Positions 16,362-26,330 are shown, counted from the first letter of the stretch. The stretch: 64,000 nt of DNA from JANNMJ01 sp031425525 (GCA_031425525.1 JANPJM010000028.1:20139-84138); one strand, 5' to 3'. Numbers and translations: made by a program. The notes: a model not told the origin generated them from the sequence alone.

Positions 16362-17495
16362 TTAGCGCATTGCCTGGGCGCGGGCCAGCCGGCGCTGGGC
16401 CGGGGTCATCTCGTCGGTCGTAGCGGCAGCGGCGAGCTTGATGGGCTTGGCGGCGGGTTGCGCGGCGAGCTGGGTTTGCAACTCGGCGTTGGTGGCCATC
16501 AGGCTGGTGCGGGCCGCATCGAGCTCGTCGATTTTCGTCCGCAGGGCATCAAGCTCGGCGCGAAGGGTATCGACTTCGGGAGTGGGTGCGACGGCCGCAG
16601 GTTCGGTAGACGGGGTCTCGACGGCCTGCTCGACCGGAACTTCGGCGGCGGCAGCAATGGGTGCTTCCTCCGCGACGGGCGCTTCCACGTGCTTGCCGTC
16701 CTTCACCGAAATCGCGGTGCCGTCGGCGAGCGTGTAGTCCCCGTCAGGGAGCAAGGCGGTGCGGTTGCCGTCCGCATCCACGGCGAATACCTCGTGCGTG
16801 GTGTCGTCGATTTCGATCCCGGTGCCGTCGGCCAGTTGCTCGTAGTTGAGGAACAGGGCGCGGGTGAAGGCTTGCAGCCGGGCGAGGAGAGATTGTTTGT
16901 TTTTCGACACGTTGGTAGGGGGAGCCGGGGTTTGAGGCTCGGCTGTAAATAGGGTCTGGTCAGCTAGGTCGAGCATCGCCTCGATGGAAAATCCGGTGCG
17001 GTTGCCCGACACGATTTCGGCGTTCCAGTAGGTGGTATCGGGGATGTGGACGCTGAGCATCCACGTGCCTTGGGGCACCGTCAGCCCGAGGGCGGCGGAC
17101 TTGTCGCGGGCCGGGTCGGTGACGATCCATGATTCCACGACGTGATTGCCTTGGAGCGCAATGGCGTGCTCGTCGGTCGTCTTGGCCAGGTTGCCCGATG
17201 CGGCGAATCGCCGGCTCAGGGCTTCGATGGTATCCGCGGTGAAGCGGATATAGTAGGGCCGATTATCGCCTGAGAGGCGGAAGATGGGCTGGTCAGGGAC
17301 CAGCGCCGGGCCGGTTACCACCTGCTTCATCGGTTGCACGGACAGATGCACCCGGGCAGGGGTAACGGGCTCGTCGCGCAGCGCCACGAAGGGGTGCTGG
17401 ATGGCGGGATTGAGGACGAGGCTGATGGCCGTTACGCCTGCTTCCAGGTCGCTCGGCAACACCGCATCAAAGACCGGAACACTCGTCGTAGCCAT
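16362..17495 (-). CDS. XkdF-like prohead protease fused to scaffold-like C-terminus
   Basis: A 377-aa protein. Residues 1-200 match the phage serine protease XkdF type: DEHAIALQGNHVVESWIV with a putative catalytic His, then GTWMLSVHIPDTTYWNAEIVSG and GFSIEAML. This is the maturation protease. Residues 220-377 are Ala/Pro/Glu-rich with a coiled coil (VDTLRAELDALRTKIDELDAARTSL), typical of a scaffold fused to the protease. The ATG reading MATTSVPVF is preferred over a TTG 75 bp upstream. It precedes the capsid gene. Confidence 0.75.
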   Translation of the reverse strand: MATTSVPVFDAVLPSDLEAGVTAISLVLNPAIQHPFVALRDEPVTPARVHLSVQPMKQVVTGPALVPDQPIFRLSGDNRPYYIRFTADTIEALSRRFAASGNLAKTTDEHAIALQGNHVVESWIVTDPARDKSAALGLTVPQGTWMLSVHIPDTTYWNAEIVSGNRTGFSIEAMLDLADQTLFTAEPQTPAPPTNVSKNKQSLLARLQAFTRALFLNYEQLADGTGIEIDDTTHEVFAVDADGNRTALLPDGDYTLADGTAISVKDGKHVEAPVAEEAPIAAAAEVPVEQAVETPSTEPAAVAPTPEVDTLRAELDALRTKIDELDAARTSLMATNAELQTQLAAQPAAKPIKLAAAATTDEMTPAQRRLARAQAMR

Positions 17496-17598
17496 TCGCG
17501 GGTAAAAGCGCAGGGCCGACGGTTGAAGCGGGCGCCAGTGGCCTTTGAGCGTGTCCTCACTGGCTGGCAAAGCGCGGGGTGCCGCTTAATTTCGCCTG

Positions 17599-17847
17599 AT
17601 GAACCCACTCGCCTCCACCGCCCCCGAGCACCTGCAGCAACTGGTCGCGCTGTTGAAGACCAAGTACCCCAAGCTGGACCACGCGCTCGATTCGCCGGCC
17701 CCCGGAGTCTGGAATATCAAGACGACCGATCCCAAGGCCGGCAATTCCTTGATCTCATCCGTAGCACGCCCGATCCCGGAAGAAGGCCAGCTCAAGTGGG
17801 CGCGGAGCCATATCAAGAGCTTTCGCACCCCGATAGGCAGCAAGTAG
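17599..17847 (+). CDS. Small protein on the strand opposite to the late operon
   Basis: An 82-aa protein starting at ATG 17599 (begins MNPLASTAPEHLQQL), with a charged helix and a basic C-terminus (LKWARSHIKSFRTPIGSK). It lies alone in a gap between two right-to-left structural genes and is read the other way, as expected for a 'moron' expressed from the prophage. A TAATTTCG box resembling the -7 consensus lies about 5 bp upstream, too close for a normal leader. The product is not recognised. Confidence 0.5.
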   Translation: MNPLASTAPEHLQQLVALLKTKYPKLDHALDSPAPGVWNIKTTDPKAGNSLISSVARPIPEEGQLKWARSHIKSFRTPIGSK

Positions 17848-17849
17848 AG

Positions 17850-20582
17850 TTAGAACGTCGCCAGCGCCTTCTGCTGGGCGGCACTCACCTGCTGCTCCGT
17901 GATGGCTTCGGCCTCCAGCGTGCCAATGCGGATCACGGGCTTGGGCGCCAGCGTGGGTGCTACCAGCACGGCCGCCCGTACCTGCTGTACTTCCGCTCGC
18001 AGAGCTTGAAGCTCCACCACGATTTCGCTGGTCGACTGCGTGGTCATCGTGGGCGTGGGCAGCACGCCGCCCCCGGCGAACCGGACGTTGGAGGCCGGGA
18101 TATAACGGGTACGGCCCACATCGTTGATGGCCCGGAGCTGCGGCAGGAAAGCGGCCGTCGCGCGCTTGTTGACGATGAACTCCCCGCCTTCCACTTCCAC
18201 GTTCCCGAATGCGCCACGGCCCCGGATGCCGCCTTGTTCGTGGCTGGGACCGTCGAGCAGACCGCCTTCCCGGAACTTGAGCGCGTTCTTGAGGCTCAGC
18301 GCCGCTGCAACGCCGGCCGCCGCGGTAGCGGCGATGACGAACGGGGCGGCCGGGCCTGAAAACTGACCCGCCTTCGCCGCCGTGCGGATCATCTCCACGG
18401 TGGCCAGCACGGTCTCGACGGCCACCGAAGCTTGGTTGATGCGCGCGGATTTCTCCTGCAATTTCTGCTGCTCTTTCTGGAGGGCGAGTTGTTGGGCGGC
18501 GCCTGATTCGCGTTCTTTCCGTAGCGCCGCTTCTGCCCGTTTCTCCTGTTCGATTTTGGCAATCAGGCTGGCGCGGCGCTGGCCCGTGGCGGTCTCCAAG
18601 GCCTGCTCATCCGACTCGATGCGCGAGCGGGTATCGGACAGGCGTTGGTCCAAATCAGACAGGCGCTCGTCCAGCCCCGCCAAGGTCGCGTCGAGGGCCG
18701 AGGCCGCGTCGTTCACCAACGAGGCGACCAACTGCGCGACCGTCTGCGAAGCCCGCTGAATGCTCTGGGTGATGGTCTGGAAGTTCGTTTCCGCATACTC
18801 CGCTTCGAGCTGCGTGGCCAGCGTTAGGTATTTCTCTTTGATCGCCAGCTTAGCTTCTTCGGTCAAGTCCGTCTGCGCCAGTTCCGCTTTCTGCTGCACC
18901 CCCAGTTGCTGGAGGCGGGCCTGGAAGAGGCGCTGCGGGCCGTCGGTTTGTAGGTTGCGCTGGGCGGCCTGCACTTCGATGTCGACCAAAGCCAACTCTT
19001 TCTGCTGAAGAATCTCGATTTCGCGCTGGGCTGTCTCGCGCGCCTTATCTAGCCGCGCCTTATCGCCGTCCGCTTGGGTTTTAGCCCGGTCGCGCCGTAG
19101 GTTCTGGTCGATGAGCGAAATCTGCAGGGCCTTTTCGTCGGCGGTGCCTTTCACGGCGGCCTTCTCTTGCTTGGCCTGTTCGTCGAGTTCGGCGAGGCGC
19201 CGGTCAGTCTCGTCGGTGATGCCGGCGATGAGCAATTTTGACGTGTTGCGCTCGATTTCGAGGCGATCTTCCGCGACTTTCTTCGCTGCTTCCTTGGCCT
19301 TGTCAGCAGCTTCCTTGGCCGCGTCGGCCCGCACCTTTTCTACCTCGCGCTGCACGCGAGCGGCAATCTGGTACTGTAGGTTCGCCACGTCACCCCCTTG
19401 GCGGTCCAGTTCCTCGATCTCGCGTTCGCCCGCTTCGCGCAGTTCGGCAATCTTGCGCTCGGTGGTATCGCTAATGGCCTTGATCTCCTCGTCGCGCAGC
19501 TTGTTGAAGCGTTCATTGCGAAAATCGGCTGCGGCCTGCTCGGCGTCCGATTCGCGCCGACGCGCGTCGGCTGCGATGACTTCGAGGTCTTGCAGTTTCT
19601 TCACCTCATCACGCCGCTCCTGGTCGGAAAGGTCTTTCCGGAACGCGTACCGGGCCTGCGCTGTCCGCTCATCCGCCTCCGCTTGCTGTCGGCTACGGGT
19701 AGCAGCGGCCAGCTCTTGCGCGATCTGCGCCGCCCGGAAGGTGGCCTGCGATTTGGCGATTTTCTCTTGTCCGTCGCGCAGCGACCGTTCCAAGGTGGCC
19801 TGCGCCTTAGCCGCTTCGGCGGCCGTTTCGGCCGTGAATTCCTTGTATTTCCGGAAGGCGAAAATGCCCAGCTCGGAGACCCCGGCTGTGGTCACGGCGA
19901 AGAACCCCCGGATCACCGTCGCATTATCCTCGACTACGCGCCGGATGCCGTCGAACGTGGTTTTGTACGTCTGGTAGAGCTTGGCGCCGACTTCCTTGAG
20001 TTTGTCGAAGTTGGCCACCAGCAGCCCAATGGCCACCACCAGCGCCCCCACCCCCGTGGCGACGAGGGCGCTACGGATCGTGATGGACGCGATACGGGCC
20101 TGGATGGCGGTCAGCGTGAAGCCGGCCCGCACGGATGCTAAGCCCCCAGTGATGGAGGTGAATACCGCCTTGATCCCCGCAAATTTTTCGGGTTCGAGGG
20201 CAGACCGGAAGGTTTCAATGGACTGGAGAACCGCGATTAGGCCCACCAGCTTGGCTTGATACTGCTCGATAGCCCCACCACTTAGCCCGAACTCCTTCGC
20301 CGCCACAGTGGCCACGGAGAAGGCCCCCACGGCCGCCTCACCAAGGCTCAGGAACCCTTTAATCTTCGCATCCGGCGCCAAGGCCGCGATCTCGGCGCGC
20401 AAATCGCCGATGCTGTCTTTCACGTCCGCGATCCGGCGCAGGGCGGCGGCGGCTTCGGCCGAACCGGCGGGGAGGGTCGCGAGCGTTTTGTCCAACTCGC
20501 GCGCTTCCTTGCGCAGGGCCGACATCGACGGGGCCGCATTGCCGTCGATGTTAAGGGTGTAGGTTTTGGTCTGATTGGCCAT
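17850..20582 (-). CDS. Tail tape measure protein
   Basis: A 910-aa protein that sets tail length. Residues 1-75 form helices rich in Leu/Ala. Hydrophobic segments lie near residues 80-240 (for example GVGALVVAIGLLVANF). A very long charged coiled coil (residues 260-700, rich in Ala/Glu/Lys/Arg/Gln) is followed by another hydrophobic stretch and a C-terminal beta-rich part (EGGLLDGPSHEQGGIRG). This architecture is diagnostic. If one residue spans about 1.5 angstroms, the tail would be near 130 nm (family rule). Confidence 0.8.
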   Translation of the reverse strand: MANQTKTYTLNIDGNAAPSMSALRKEARELDKTLATLPAGSAEAAAALRRIADVKDSIGDLRAEIAALAPDAKIKGFLSLGEAAVGAFSVATVAAKEFGLSGGAIEQYQAKLVGLIAVLQSIETFRSALEPEKFAGIKAVFTSITGGLASVRAGFTLTAIQARIASITIRSALVATGVGALVVAIGLLVANFDKLKEVGAKLYQTYKTTFDGIRRVVEDNATVIRGFFAVTTAGVSELGIFAFRKYKEFTAETAAEAAKAQATLERSLRDGQEKIAKSQATFRAAQIAQELAAATRSRQQAEADERTAQARYAFRKDLSDQERRDEVKKLQDLEVIAADARRRESDAEQAAADFRNERFNKLRDEEIKAISDTTERKIAELREAGEREIEELDRQGGDVANLQYQIAARVQREVEKVRADAAKEAADKAKEAAKKVAEDRLEIERNTSKLLIAGITDETDRRLAELDEQAKQEKAAVKGTADEKALQISLIDQNLRRDRAKTQADGDKARLDKARETAQREIEILQQKELALVDIEVQAAQRNLQTDGPQRLFQARLQQLGVQQKAELAQTDLTEEAKLAIKEKYLTLATQLEAEYAETNFQTITQSIQRASQTVAQLVASLVNDAASALDATLAGLDERLSDLDQRLSDTRSRIESDEQALETATGQRRASLIAKIEQEKRAEAALRKERESGAAQQLALQKEQQKLQEKSARINQASVAVETVLATVEMIRTAAKAGQFSGPAAPFVIAATAAAGVAAALSLKNALKFREGGLLDGPSHEQGGIRGRGAFGNVEVEGGEFIVNKRATAAFLPQLRAINDVGRTRYIPASNVRFAGGGVLPTPTMTTQSTSEIVVELQALRAEVQQVRAAVLVAPTLAPKPVIRIGTLEAEAITEQQVSAAQQKALATF

Positions 20583-20623
20583 CGCCGGCTAAAGCGCGCG
20601 GCCGCGTCCTGAACCAGCCCGGC

Positions 20624-22675
20624 TTATCTCCCCTCGGGCGGCACGTAACGCAGCAGCTCCAGCGAGGCGGGCTGGGGGCTGTTGGGTTCATAGCCTTCCA
20701 ATTTGTTGACCACGTAGACCACGCCCTTGGCCCGCACCACGCGACCGGGGTACAGATCACGGTACAGGACTGGCGTCAGCAGAATCGGCGCCGTCACCAG
20801 TTCGCTCGAATCCAGTAGCTCAAGGGTCGCGGCGTAGTGGGCATCCACCAATTCCGGCCACGTGAAGGCGTTGCGGGCCGGTCGGTAATTGATCTCCGTC
20901 TGGTTGGCGTGGGAATGGTACACGCGGATGACCCGCCGGTCGGGGTCGGGAAACGCAGGCGAAGGCGGGCCCTGTCGCAGCAGCCGGGGCGCATAGTCGG
21001 TCGACCACTGCGTCTCGGAGCGTTTCTGTGTTAGCGCCTCGGTGGAGGCGATGCACGCCAGCACGTGGGGTACCGGCGGCGGGGGCACCGACGGGGGCTG
21101 CAAGAGGGGCAGTTGGAGGTACTCGCGCGTGCCAGTCGTGGCGAATGGTACGGCGATTTCCTTTGTATCCGCCCGCCCGGCGGAAGGCAACGGTACCAGC
21201 ACGCCGCCGCTTCCCGCCACCGCCACGGCGTCGGCGGCGAAGGTGAAATTGACGGCCTTGAACTGAGCAGCGGGGCGGTAGGAAAAGGCCGCCGGGTCCA
21301 GAAAATCGTCGAGGTCTAGCGCGGTCGCCAGTTGCTGGGGCGTGAGCGCATCGCGGGTGAGCAGCGTTACCGTTTTGCGCGCTTCATCGAGCGTGAACGT
21401 GCTGTTGGTCATCGTCAGGATCGTTTTCACGAAATCCTTCTGGGTCATATCCGGGAGCAGGTGCGCGGGCTGGATCGTGGCCGGGCCATCGAGCTTGACG
21501 ATGCTGACCCCTAGCGTCAGGCAGGTGGGACCGGCGCCAGGGTTCGCATCGGTCACCAGCACCTCGATGGTGCAGGGGCCGCTGACCGTGACCGTGTGAT
21601 CGAAGGTCACGGCGCCGGTGGGGCCGGTGGCGGGCGTGATGAATTGAACCGACGCTACCTCGTCACCGCCGTACACGGCGATGCGTACGCGCGGTTGCAA
21701 ACCGGAACCCATATACGTGTACTCGTAGCCCCCACCGAGTTGGTACTGCCCGGCGGTGGGTGTTTGAAAACGCAGGAAACTACGCGTGTTGGTCGCGACA
21801 TACACCGGCACATCCGGCATCCCGGTGCCGCCGTCGCCCCAGTACAGAAACTCGCCCATATAGCCCTCGTAGAGCGTGCGGGGCGCAGATAGTAAGCCGA
21901 GTTGGTCTTCCTGATACGTGTCCTGCGGGCTGCCGCTCCGGTTGTACACGTAGCCCAGCCCGTTGCCGACCGCCAGCATCGCTTGATACGGCCACGGGAA
22001 GGGGTTGGGGCGGGTGTAGGGCAGTACCACGTTTTGCCACGCCGGGTCAGTAAGCAAGGCGCCCTGGAGCGTGTAGCCCGCCTCGGTGAAACACGCTTCC
22101 AGCACGTTTAACGCGTACACGGACAGCACGTAATCATCCAGCCGTAGCCCCTCGTCAATGGTGTTGAGGGGCTGGGTATCGTCGCTGCCGAAGAAGTTGC
22201 CGTAGGCGATAAGCGGGGCGGCCAGCGTTTCGGTGGCGCGGTTGCCGGCGAGTAGTTCTTCGAGGTCGTTGAGGTCGGCGTACGCCCGTTCGGGCAGCGT
22301 GGTCAGCTCACGCAGTTGCTTGCTTGCCAGTAGTTCGCCGAGACCGACGCCGGGCGCATAGAGGACGATTTCGTAGCCGTCCTGGCCCGCCGCATTCAGG
22401 CGGCACACGGCGCCGACCGGTAAAACATCTACCCCATCGGCGACGAAGCGGGCGGTGATCTCGGCAGTACGCTTGAACTTGTTCGACTGGAGCTGCTGCC
22501 GGGCATTCGCGAGGGCCACATCGTTGCGGCGCGTAGGGGGCAACAGAATCGAATACGACCGCTCCCCGATGCGCTGATCGAGTTGATCGACCGCGTTGCT
22601 GGCTTGATTGAGCCGGACACGGGCCTTGGCGGGCAGGTCCACCGCCGCCCCGTTGAGGTAGAGTTGCAGGGCCAT
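20624..22675 (-). CDS. Large tail/baseplate-type structural protein
   Basis: A 683-aa protein with an N-terminal helical/beta part (MALQLYLNGAAVDLP, then RSYSILLPPTRRN). A proline-rich middle region (PPSVPPPPVPH) is followed by a beta-rich C-terminus. The layout, with long beta stretches and no enzyme motif, fits the distal-tail/hub proteins found next to tape measure genes in Bacteroidota prophages. It overlaps the previous gene's stop by 1 bp. Assignment is from position and composition. Confidence 0.6.
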   Translation of the reverse strand: MALQLYLNGAAVDLPAKARVRLNQASNAVDQLDQRIGERSYSILLPPTRRNDVALANARQQLQSNKFKRTAEITARFVADGVDVLPVGAVCRLNAAGQDGYEIVLYAPGVGLGELLASKQLRELTTLPERAYADLNDLEELLAGNRATETLAAPLIAYGNFFGSDDTQPLNTIDEGLRLDDYVLSVYALNVLEACFTEAGYTLQGALLTDPAWQNVVLPYTRPNPFPWPYQAMLAVGNGLGYVYNRSGSPQDTYQEDQLGLLSAPRTLYEGYMGEFLYWGDGGTGMPDVPVYVATNTRSFLRFQTPTAGQYQLGGGYEYTYMGSGLQPRVRIAVYGGDEVASVQFITPATGPTGAVTFDHTVTVSGPCTIEVLVTDANPGAGPTCLTLGVSIVKLDGPATIQPAHLLPDMTQKDFVKTILTMTNSTFTLDEARKTVTLLTRDALTPQQLATALDLDDFLDPAAFSYRPAAQFKAVNFTFAADAVAVAGSGGVLVPLPSAGRADTKEIAVPFATTGTREYLQLPLLQPPSVPPPPVPHVLACIASTEALTQKRSETQWSTDYAPRLLRQGPPSPAFPDPDRRVIRVYHSHANQTEINYRPARNAFTWPELVDAHYAATLELLDSSELVTAPILLTPVLYRDLYPGRVVRAKGVVYVVNKLEGYEPNSPQPASLELLRYVPPEGR

Positions 22676-24177
22676 TAGCGCGTGAGGGGAGTGAAGGGTG
22701 CGCGGGGCGTAATGGTCAGGCTGATCGAATATTCTTCGGTCAGTACATCGGCTTTGGCGTCAAAATCGGTGACATTCATCACCGTCAGCGGGGCGTTATC
22801 GGCGGGAACGAACGTCGCCACGTCGGAGCTTGCGGCCAACTCGGCACACAGGAAATCGAAGGCGGCGCGGGTAAGCAGACCGGAGGTCAGGCGTTTGGAC
22901 TGCGTGAGGTCTACTCGCCGGGTCTGGGTCGTGCCATCCGCGCGGTCGTAAAAGGCGGCGGTGCGCGTCTGGCCGGGTTCAGCGGCGGTAAAGCCCCACT
23001 GTTCCAGGCCGCCCAACCGGTTGCGAAATTGCAGCCAATAAGACGGCGGCGAAGCGGGCAACTCAAACCGCAATGCCCCGCCCGCCTGGCCGCTCACGTC
23101 GTCGGAGCGCGTGAGTACGAGGGTTTGCAGACCTGGGACCAGTACCTGCACGAACTCGGCAGACACGTTGAAGACGCCGCCCGCGCTGATGGAATAATGC
23201 AGCGGCGGGGTGACGAGCGTATCGCTCCCGTCCGCCAGTTCCAGCGTGCGCGTCATCGTCAGGCCGCCCGCTGTGTCGCAGACGGCGGAGAGACTGACAA
23301 TGAAATTGTCGGCGTCATCCACGCACAGCGGGCGGGGGCCGAAATACGGCGTCAGAAACTGCGGCTCACGGGGATCGGCGTACGAACTGATCGGCAAGGC
23401 GGCATCAAACGCCCACGCCACCCCGGAGCTCGGCCACTGCCCGGCGGGGTGCCGCCTACGGTAGGGGTTGGTCGGCGAGGCGTAAATCTGCCCATACTGC
23501 ACGTAGTACCCGATGGCGCGACCAGTCGATTCCACGACCGCGTGCAACCACGGGGCAAGGTCGAAGGTATAGGCATTTTCCTCCGAAAAGGGCAGCTCCA
23601 GCCGGGTCAGCAACACGGCCGTGAGGGGGGCACTGGGCACGACGGGGTAGTTGCGGTCGGCCGTCAGCGGGTAGGCATAAATTTCCACGTAGCAGCCCCA
23701 ACTCGGCCGTCCGATCTGCTCGCCGTGCACGCGGGCCGGGGCGCTGTCGGGCACGAAGAAGATGCCCGCCGGTACGGTCTGCACGGTGTTCCACGCCGGG
23801 CCGGGGCGGCGTGCGAACATCTGGAGAAAGCCCGCCGTGCCACCGTAAGAATCGGGCACACAGTAGTAATCGGCGGCGAGTGGTGAGTCTTCGATGGTTG
23901 CGATCAGGGAGGCTTGCGGGCCAACGACGTTGCCTGCGTCGGCTACAAACTCACCGTAGACGGTATCCGGCCCGGCAACGGCGGTGAAGGAGACGCCGTT
24001 GATCGTCAGCGTCTGTCCGACGACGAACTGATCGGTCGAAAGGGAGAGGCTGGCCACGTAGTCGGGCGCCAGCAAGGCGCTGGCGAGGGTGAGGCGCAGG
24101 GGCAAGCCCGTCACCGCCACGGTGGGCGGGGCGCTGGCGATCAGGAGTTCGGTAGCGGAGGAGGAGGGACCGGCCAT
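22675..24177 (-). CDS. Tail structural protein of unknown fold
   Basis: A 500-aa beta-rich protein with many short strands and Ala/Pro/Gly turns (for example SWGCYVEIYAYPLTADRNYP). It has no recognised domain or catalytic motif. Its stop overlaps the next start by 1 bp (TAATG-type coupling), so the four genes 20624-26290 are probably translated in series. Likely part of the distal tail. Confidence 0.6.
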   Translation of the reverse strand: MAGPSSSATELLIASAPPTVAVTGLPLRLTLASALLAPDYVASLSLSTDQFVVGQTLTINGVSFTAVAGPDTVYGEFVADAGNVVGPQASLIATIEDSPLAADYYCVPDSYGGTAGFLQMFARRPGPAWNTVQTVPAGIFFVPDSAPARVHGEQIGRPSWGCYVEIYAYPLTADRNYPVVPSAPLTAVLLTRLELPFSEENAYTFDLAPWLHAVVESTGRAIGYYVQYGQIYASPTNPYRRRHPAGQWPSSGVAWAFDAALPISSYADPREPQFLTPYFGPRPLCVDDADNFIVSLSAVCDTAGGLTMTRTLELADGSDTLVTPPLHYSISAGGVFNVSAEFVQVLVPGLQTLVLTRSDDVSGQAGGALRFELPASPPSYWLQFRNRLGGLEQWGFTAAEPGQTRTAAFYDRADGTTQTRRVDLTQSKRLTSGLLTRAAFDFLCAELAASSDVATFVPADNAPLTVMNVTDFDAKADVLTEEYSISLTITPRAPFTPLTR

Positions 24178-24713
24178 TAGCTTGTTTTCAGGTTAAATGC
24201 GACATCGAGGTCGCGGGTGAGCAGGTCGAGGGCTTTTTCATCAAGCCACACAGCGAAGGCTTTCTGGCCTTGCTCGAAGGCCAGTTTGATGAAGGGGCGC
24301 CCCGCGATACCTCTTTTGTAGATGGAATTCTGGATAGCGAAAGCCAATTGGGTAATTGTCATCTGGCGCTTGGTAAAGCGGCCCCGGCTGGTGCGGCTGA
24401 TCCCGACTCTTTTGCTTTTTATCCACGCGACCAAGGCGCTGATGGGTACCTTCCGCGCGCCGGGGCGACGGCCGCTTTCCACGTACTTCGCGTAGTCCGC
24501 GATGTAGACTGAAAGCGACGAGGCATCGAAGCCGGCGAACCGGCCGCCGGTCGCCCGGGGCTGCTCGACGGTGGCGGTCATCGTATCGAGGAGAGCGGAT
24601 TTACCGCGCCGTAGGGGGTAGCGCCTTTGGGTTTCAAGGTGAGCGCGCATCAGGTCGATGATCAACTCGCCCAACTCGACCAGCGCGGCGCGCAGGGTGG
24701 TGGCTTGTAGCAT
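24177..24713 (-). CDS. HK97 gp10-like/virion morphogenesis protein
   Basis: A 178-aa protein with an N-terminal helix (ALVELGELIIDLMRAHLE), a central IADYAKYVESGRRPGARKVP, a basic R-T-S-R-G-R-F-T-K-R stretch and ALVAWIKSKR. The Y-A-x-Y-V-E-x-G-R-R-P pattern and a late 'GIAGRPFIKLAFEQG' are typical of tail-completion/gp10-like neck proteins ('G-x-x-x-R-P-F-I'). The ATG at 24713 (MLQATTLRAAL) is chosen; the frame is open upstream but is not protein-like. 1-bp overlaps on both sides. Confidence 0.7.
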   Translation of the reverse strand: MLQATTLRAALVELGELIIDLMRAHLETQRRYPLRRGKSALLDTMTATVEQPRATGGRFAGFDASSLSVYIADYAKYVESGRRPGARKVPISALVAWIKSKRVGISRTSRGRFTKRQMTITQLAFAIQNSIYKRGIAGRPFIKLAFEQGQKAFAVWLDEKALDLLTRDLDVAFNLKTS

Positions 24714-26290
24714 TACAAAACCGCCACCGCGCGGTAATGGAGCAGATTGAGCGTGGCGGCGGTATCGGACTTCGTACAGGAAATAGCCACGTAGAGCATC
24801 GCGGCGGTGTTGACGCCGGTCAGCGCGACGAGCACGTTGTTGCCAACCCCCGCGTTGCTCACCTGCGACGCCACCGCCGTGGCCGCCGTGACGGTTGACC
24901 ACGCGATTTCGAGCGTGATCTTGGTATTGACGGCCGTAATATTCAAGATGCTCATTGCGGCAGCGTTACTCAACGTCGAGGCATTGTTGCCGATGCGGAC
25001 GAACACCGTCTTGTTGCCCGCGCCCGAAAACTGGGCGATCAGGTCGACGAGCAGCGAGGTGCTGGCGGCCAGCGTGCCGGCCGGGATGCTGAAAGAGGTG
25101 AGGAGTTGTTCGCTGGTCGAGGACGTCGCCGCGAAGGTGGTGCCGGACTGCGCGAGGCGCTGTACGGTGGTCGTGCCCGCTGGCCCTTGGGCACCGGTCG
25201 CGCCGGTAGCACCTGTGGCACCCGTGGCGCCCGTCAACCCGATGGGGCCTTGCGCACCCTGCGCGCCTGTAGCGCCCATCGGCCCGGTCGCGCCTTGTGG
25301 CCCGGTGGGCAACACAATGGTCGAGACGTCGTTGTTGGTAAGTAGGATTTTGAAGGTGGTGGCATCCGTCTGGACGACTTCCGCAATGCTCACGCCGTCG
25401 GCACCATCCGCACCGGTGGCGCCCGTGAAACCGGTCGCGCCTTGCGGGCCGATAGGCCCCGTAGCACCTGTTAGGCCGATGGGCCCTTGCGAGCCGGTAG
25501 CGCCGGTGGCGCCGGTTAAGCCAATGAGACCTTGGGCACCCGTAGTGCCAGTGAGACCGATAGGGCCTTGCGGACCCGTCGCGCCCGTCGCACCGGTGGC
25601 CCCGTCAGCGCCTGCGGGGCCGGTGGGACCCTGCGAGCCCGTGGCACCGTCGGCGCCGGGCTCACCTTGTGGCCCCTGCGGCCCCTGCGGCCCCGGCACT
25701 CCCGACCCGCCACCCGCCGCCGTCAGGCGACCTTGTGGGTCCAAATTGATGCCTGCCCCCAGCTTCGCCACAATCTCATTGCCGACCCGCGCCAACCCGT
25801 TGCCGGCCGTCAGCGCCGGCAGTGGGGTAGGGTCGGGGTCGCCGGGTGCGGGTGGCACGTACGCCGGGTCGAAGCGATCTGCCAGCCCGGCGCGCGAGGT
25901 GCGTTCCAGGTTCAGCGTGAATTCGTAGCGCCAGCCTGTCAGGCCAGCATCTCCTGCGGCGTGCAGCGCCAGCGTCTGGGGGGAGAGTTGCTTGAGCTTG
26001 AACGCTTCCCGTGTGGCTTCCACCAGGTCGTCGCCGATGGCGCGCAGCTCTTCGAGGATCGCCCACTCGATGCCGCCGGTCCGGTCAGGTTTGCCCACGA
26101 CGTTGAAGGCGAACTGGAACTGGTCAACCCCGGGGGAGGCCTCCTGCGAGGAGGTGTCGCATTCAAGCAGCACGGCGGGTAGTTCCGCGTTGCCCAGTTC
26201 CGAGAGGTCAACGCCCAGCAGGAAAGCCTTGACGGCATAGTGCGAGGCCGCCAGCTGCTGAAACCAAGGAAGGAAGGTTGCAAGGGTCAT
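24713..26290 (-). CDS. Collagen-like tail protein with neck-type N-terminal domain
   Basis: A 525-aa protein. Residues 1-150 (TFLPWFQQLAASHYAVKAF, then FQFAFNVVGKPDRTGGIEW) look like a small tail-terminator/neck domain. Residues about 200-370 are Gly-x-x repeats (GPQGPQGPQGEPGADGATG and more) with a short non-collagen break near 'VSIAEVVQTDATTF'. The C-terminal 140 residues are Ser/Thr/Ala-rich strands that could act as a trimeric head. Collagen-like trimers occur in phage tail fibres and spikes; here the collagen is joined to what looks like a head-tail joining domain. The start is ATG 26290. Confidence 0.7.
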   Translation of the reverse strand: MTLATFLPWFQQLAASHYAVKAFLLGVDLSELGNAELPAVLLECDTSSQEASPGVDQFQFAFNVVGKPDRTGGIEWAILEELRAIGDDLVEATREAFKLKQLSPQTLALHAAGDAGLTGWRYEFTLNLERTSRAGLADRFDPAYVPPAPGDPDPTPLPALTAGNGLARVGNEIVAKLGAGINLDPQGRLTAAGGGSGVPGPQGPQGPQGEPGADGATGSQGPTGPAGADGATGATGATGPQGPIGLTGTTGAQGLIGLTGATGATGSQGPIGLTGATGPIGPQGATGFTGATGADGADGVSIAEVVQTDATTFKILLTNNDVSTIVLPTGPQGATGPMGATGAQGAQGPIGLTGATGATGATGATGAQGPAGTTTVQRLAQSGTTFAATSSTSEQLLTSFSIPAGTLAASTSLLVDLIAQFSGAGNKTVFVRIGNNASTLSNAAAMSILNITAVNTKITLEIAWSTVTAATAVASQVSNAGVGNNVLVALTGVNTAAMLYVAISCTKSDTAATLNLLHYRAVAVL

Positions 26291-26330
26291 ACCCCGCCCA
26301 AAGCGCGCCTGGAACGGACGAAGCGGCACG

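Noticed and set aside
25039..25713. Tandem repeat DNA, first considered as a CRISPR-like array or satellite
   Set aside because: The periodicity is 9-18 bp and is explained by Gly-x-x codons of the collagen-like gene.
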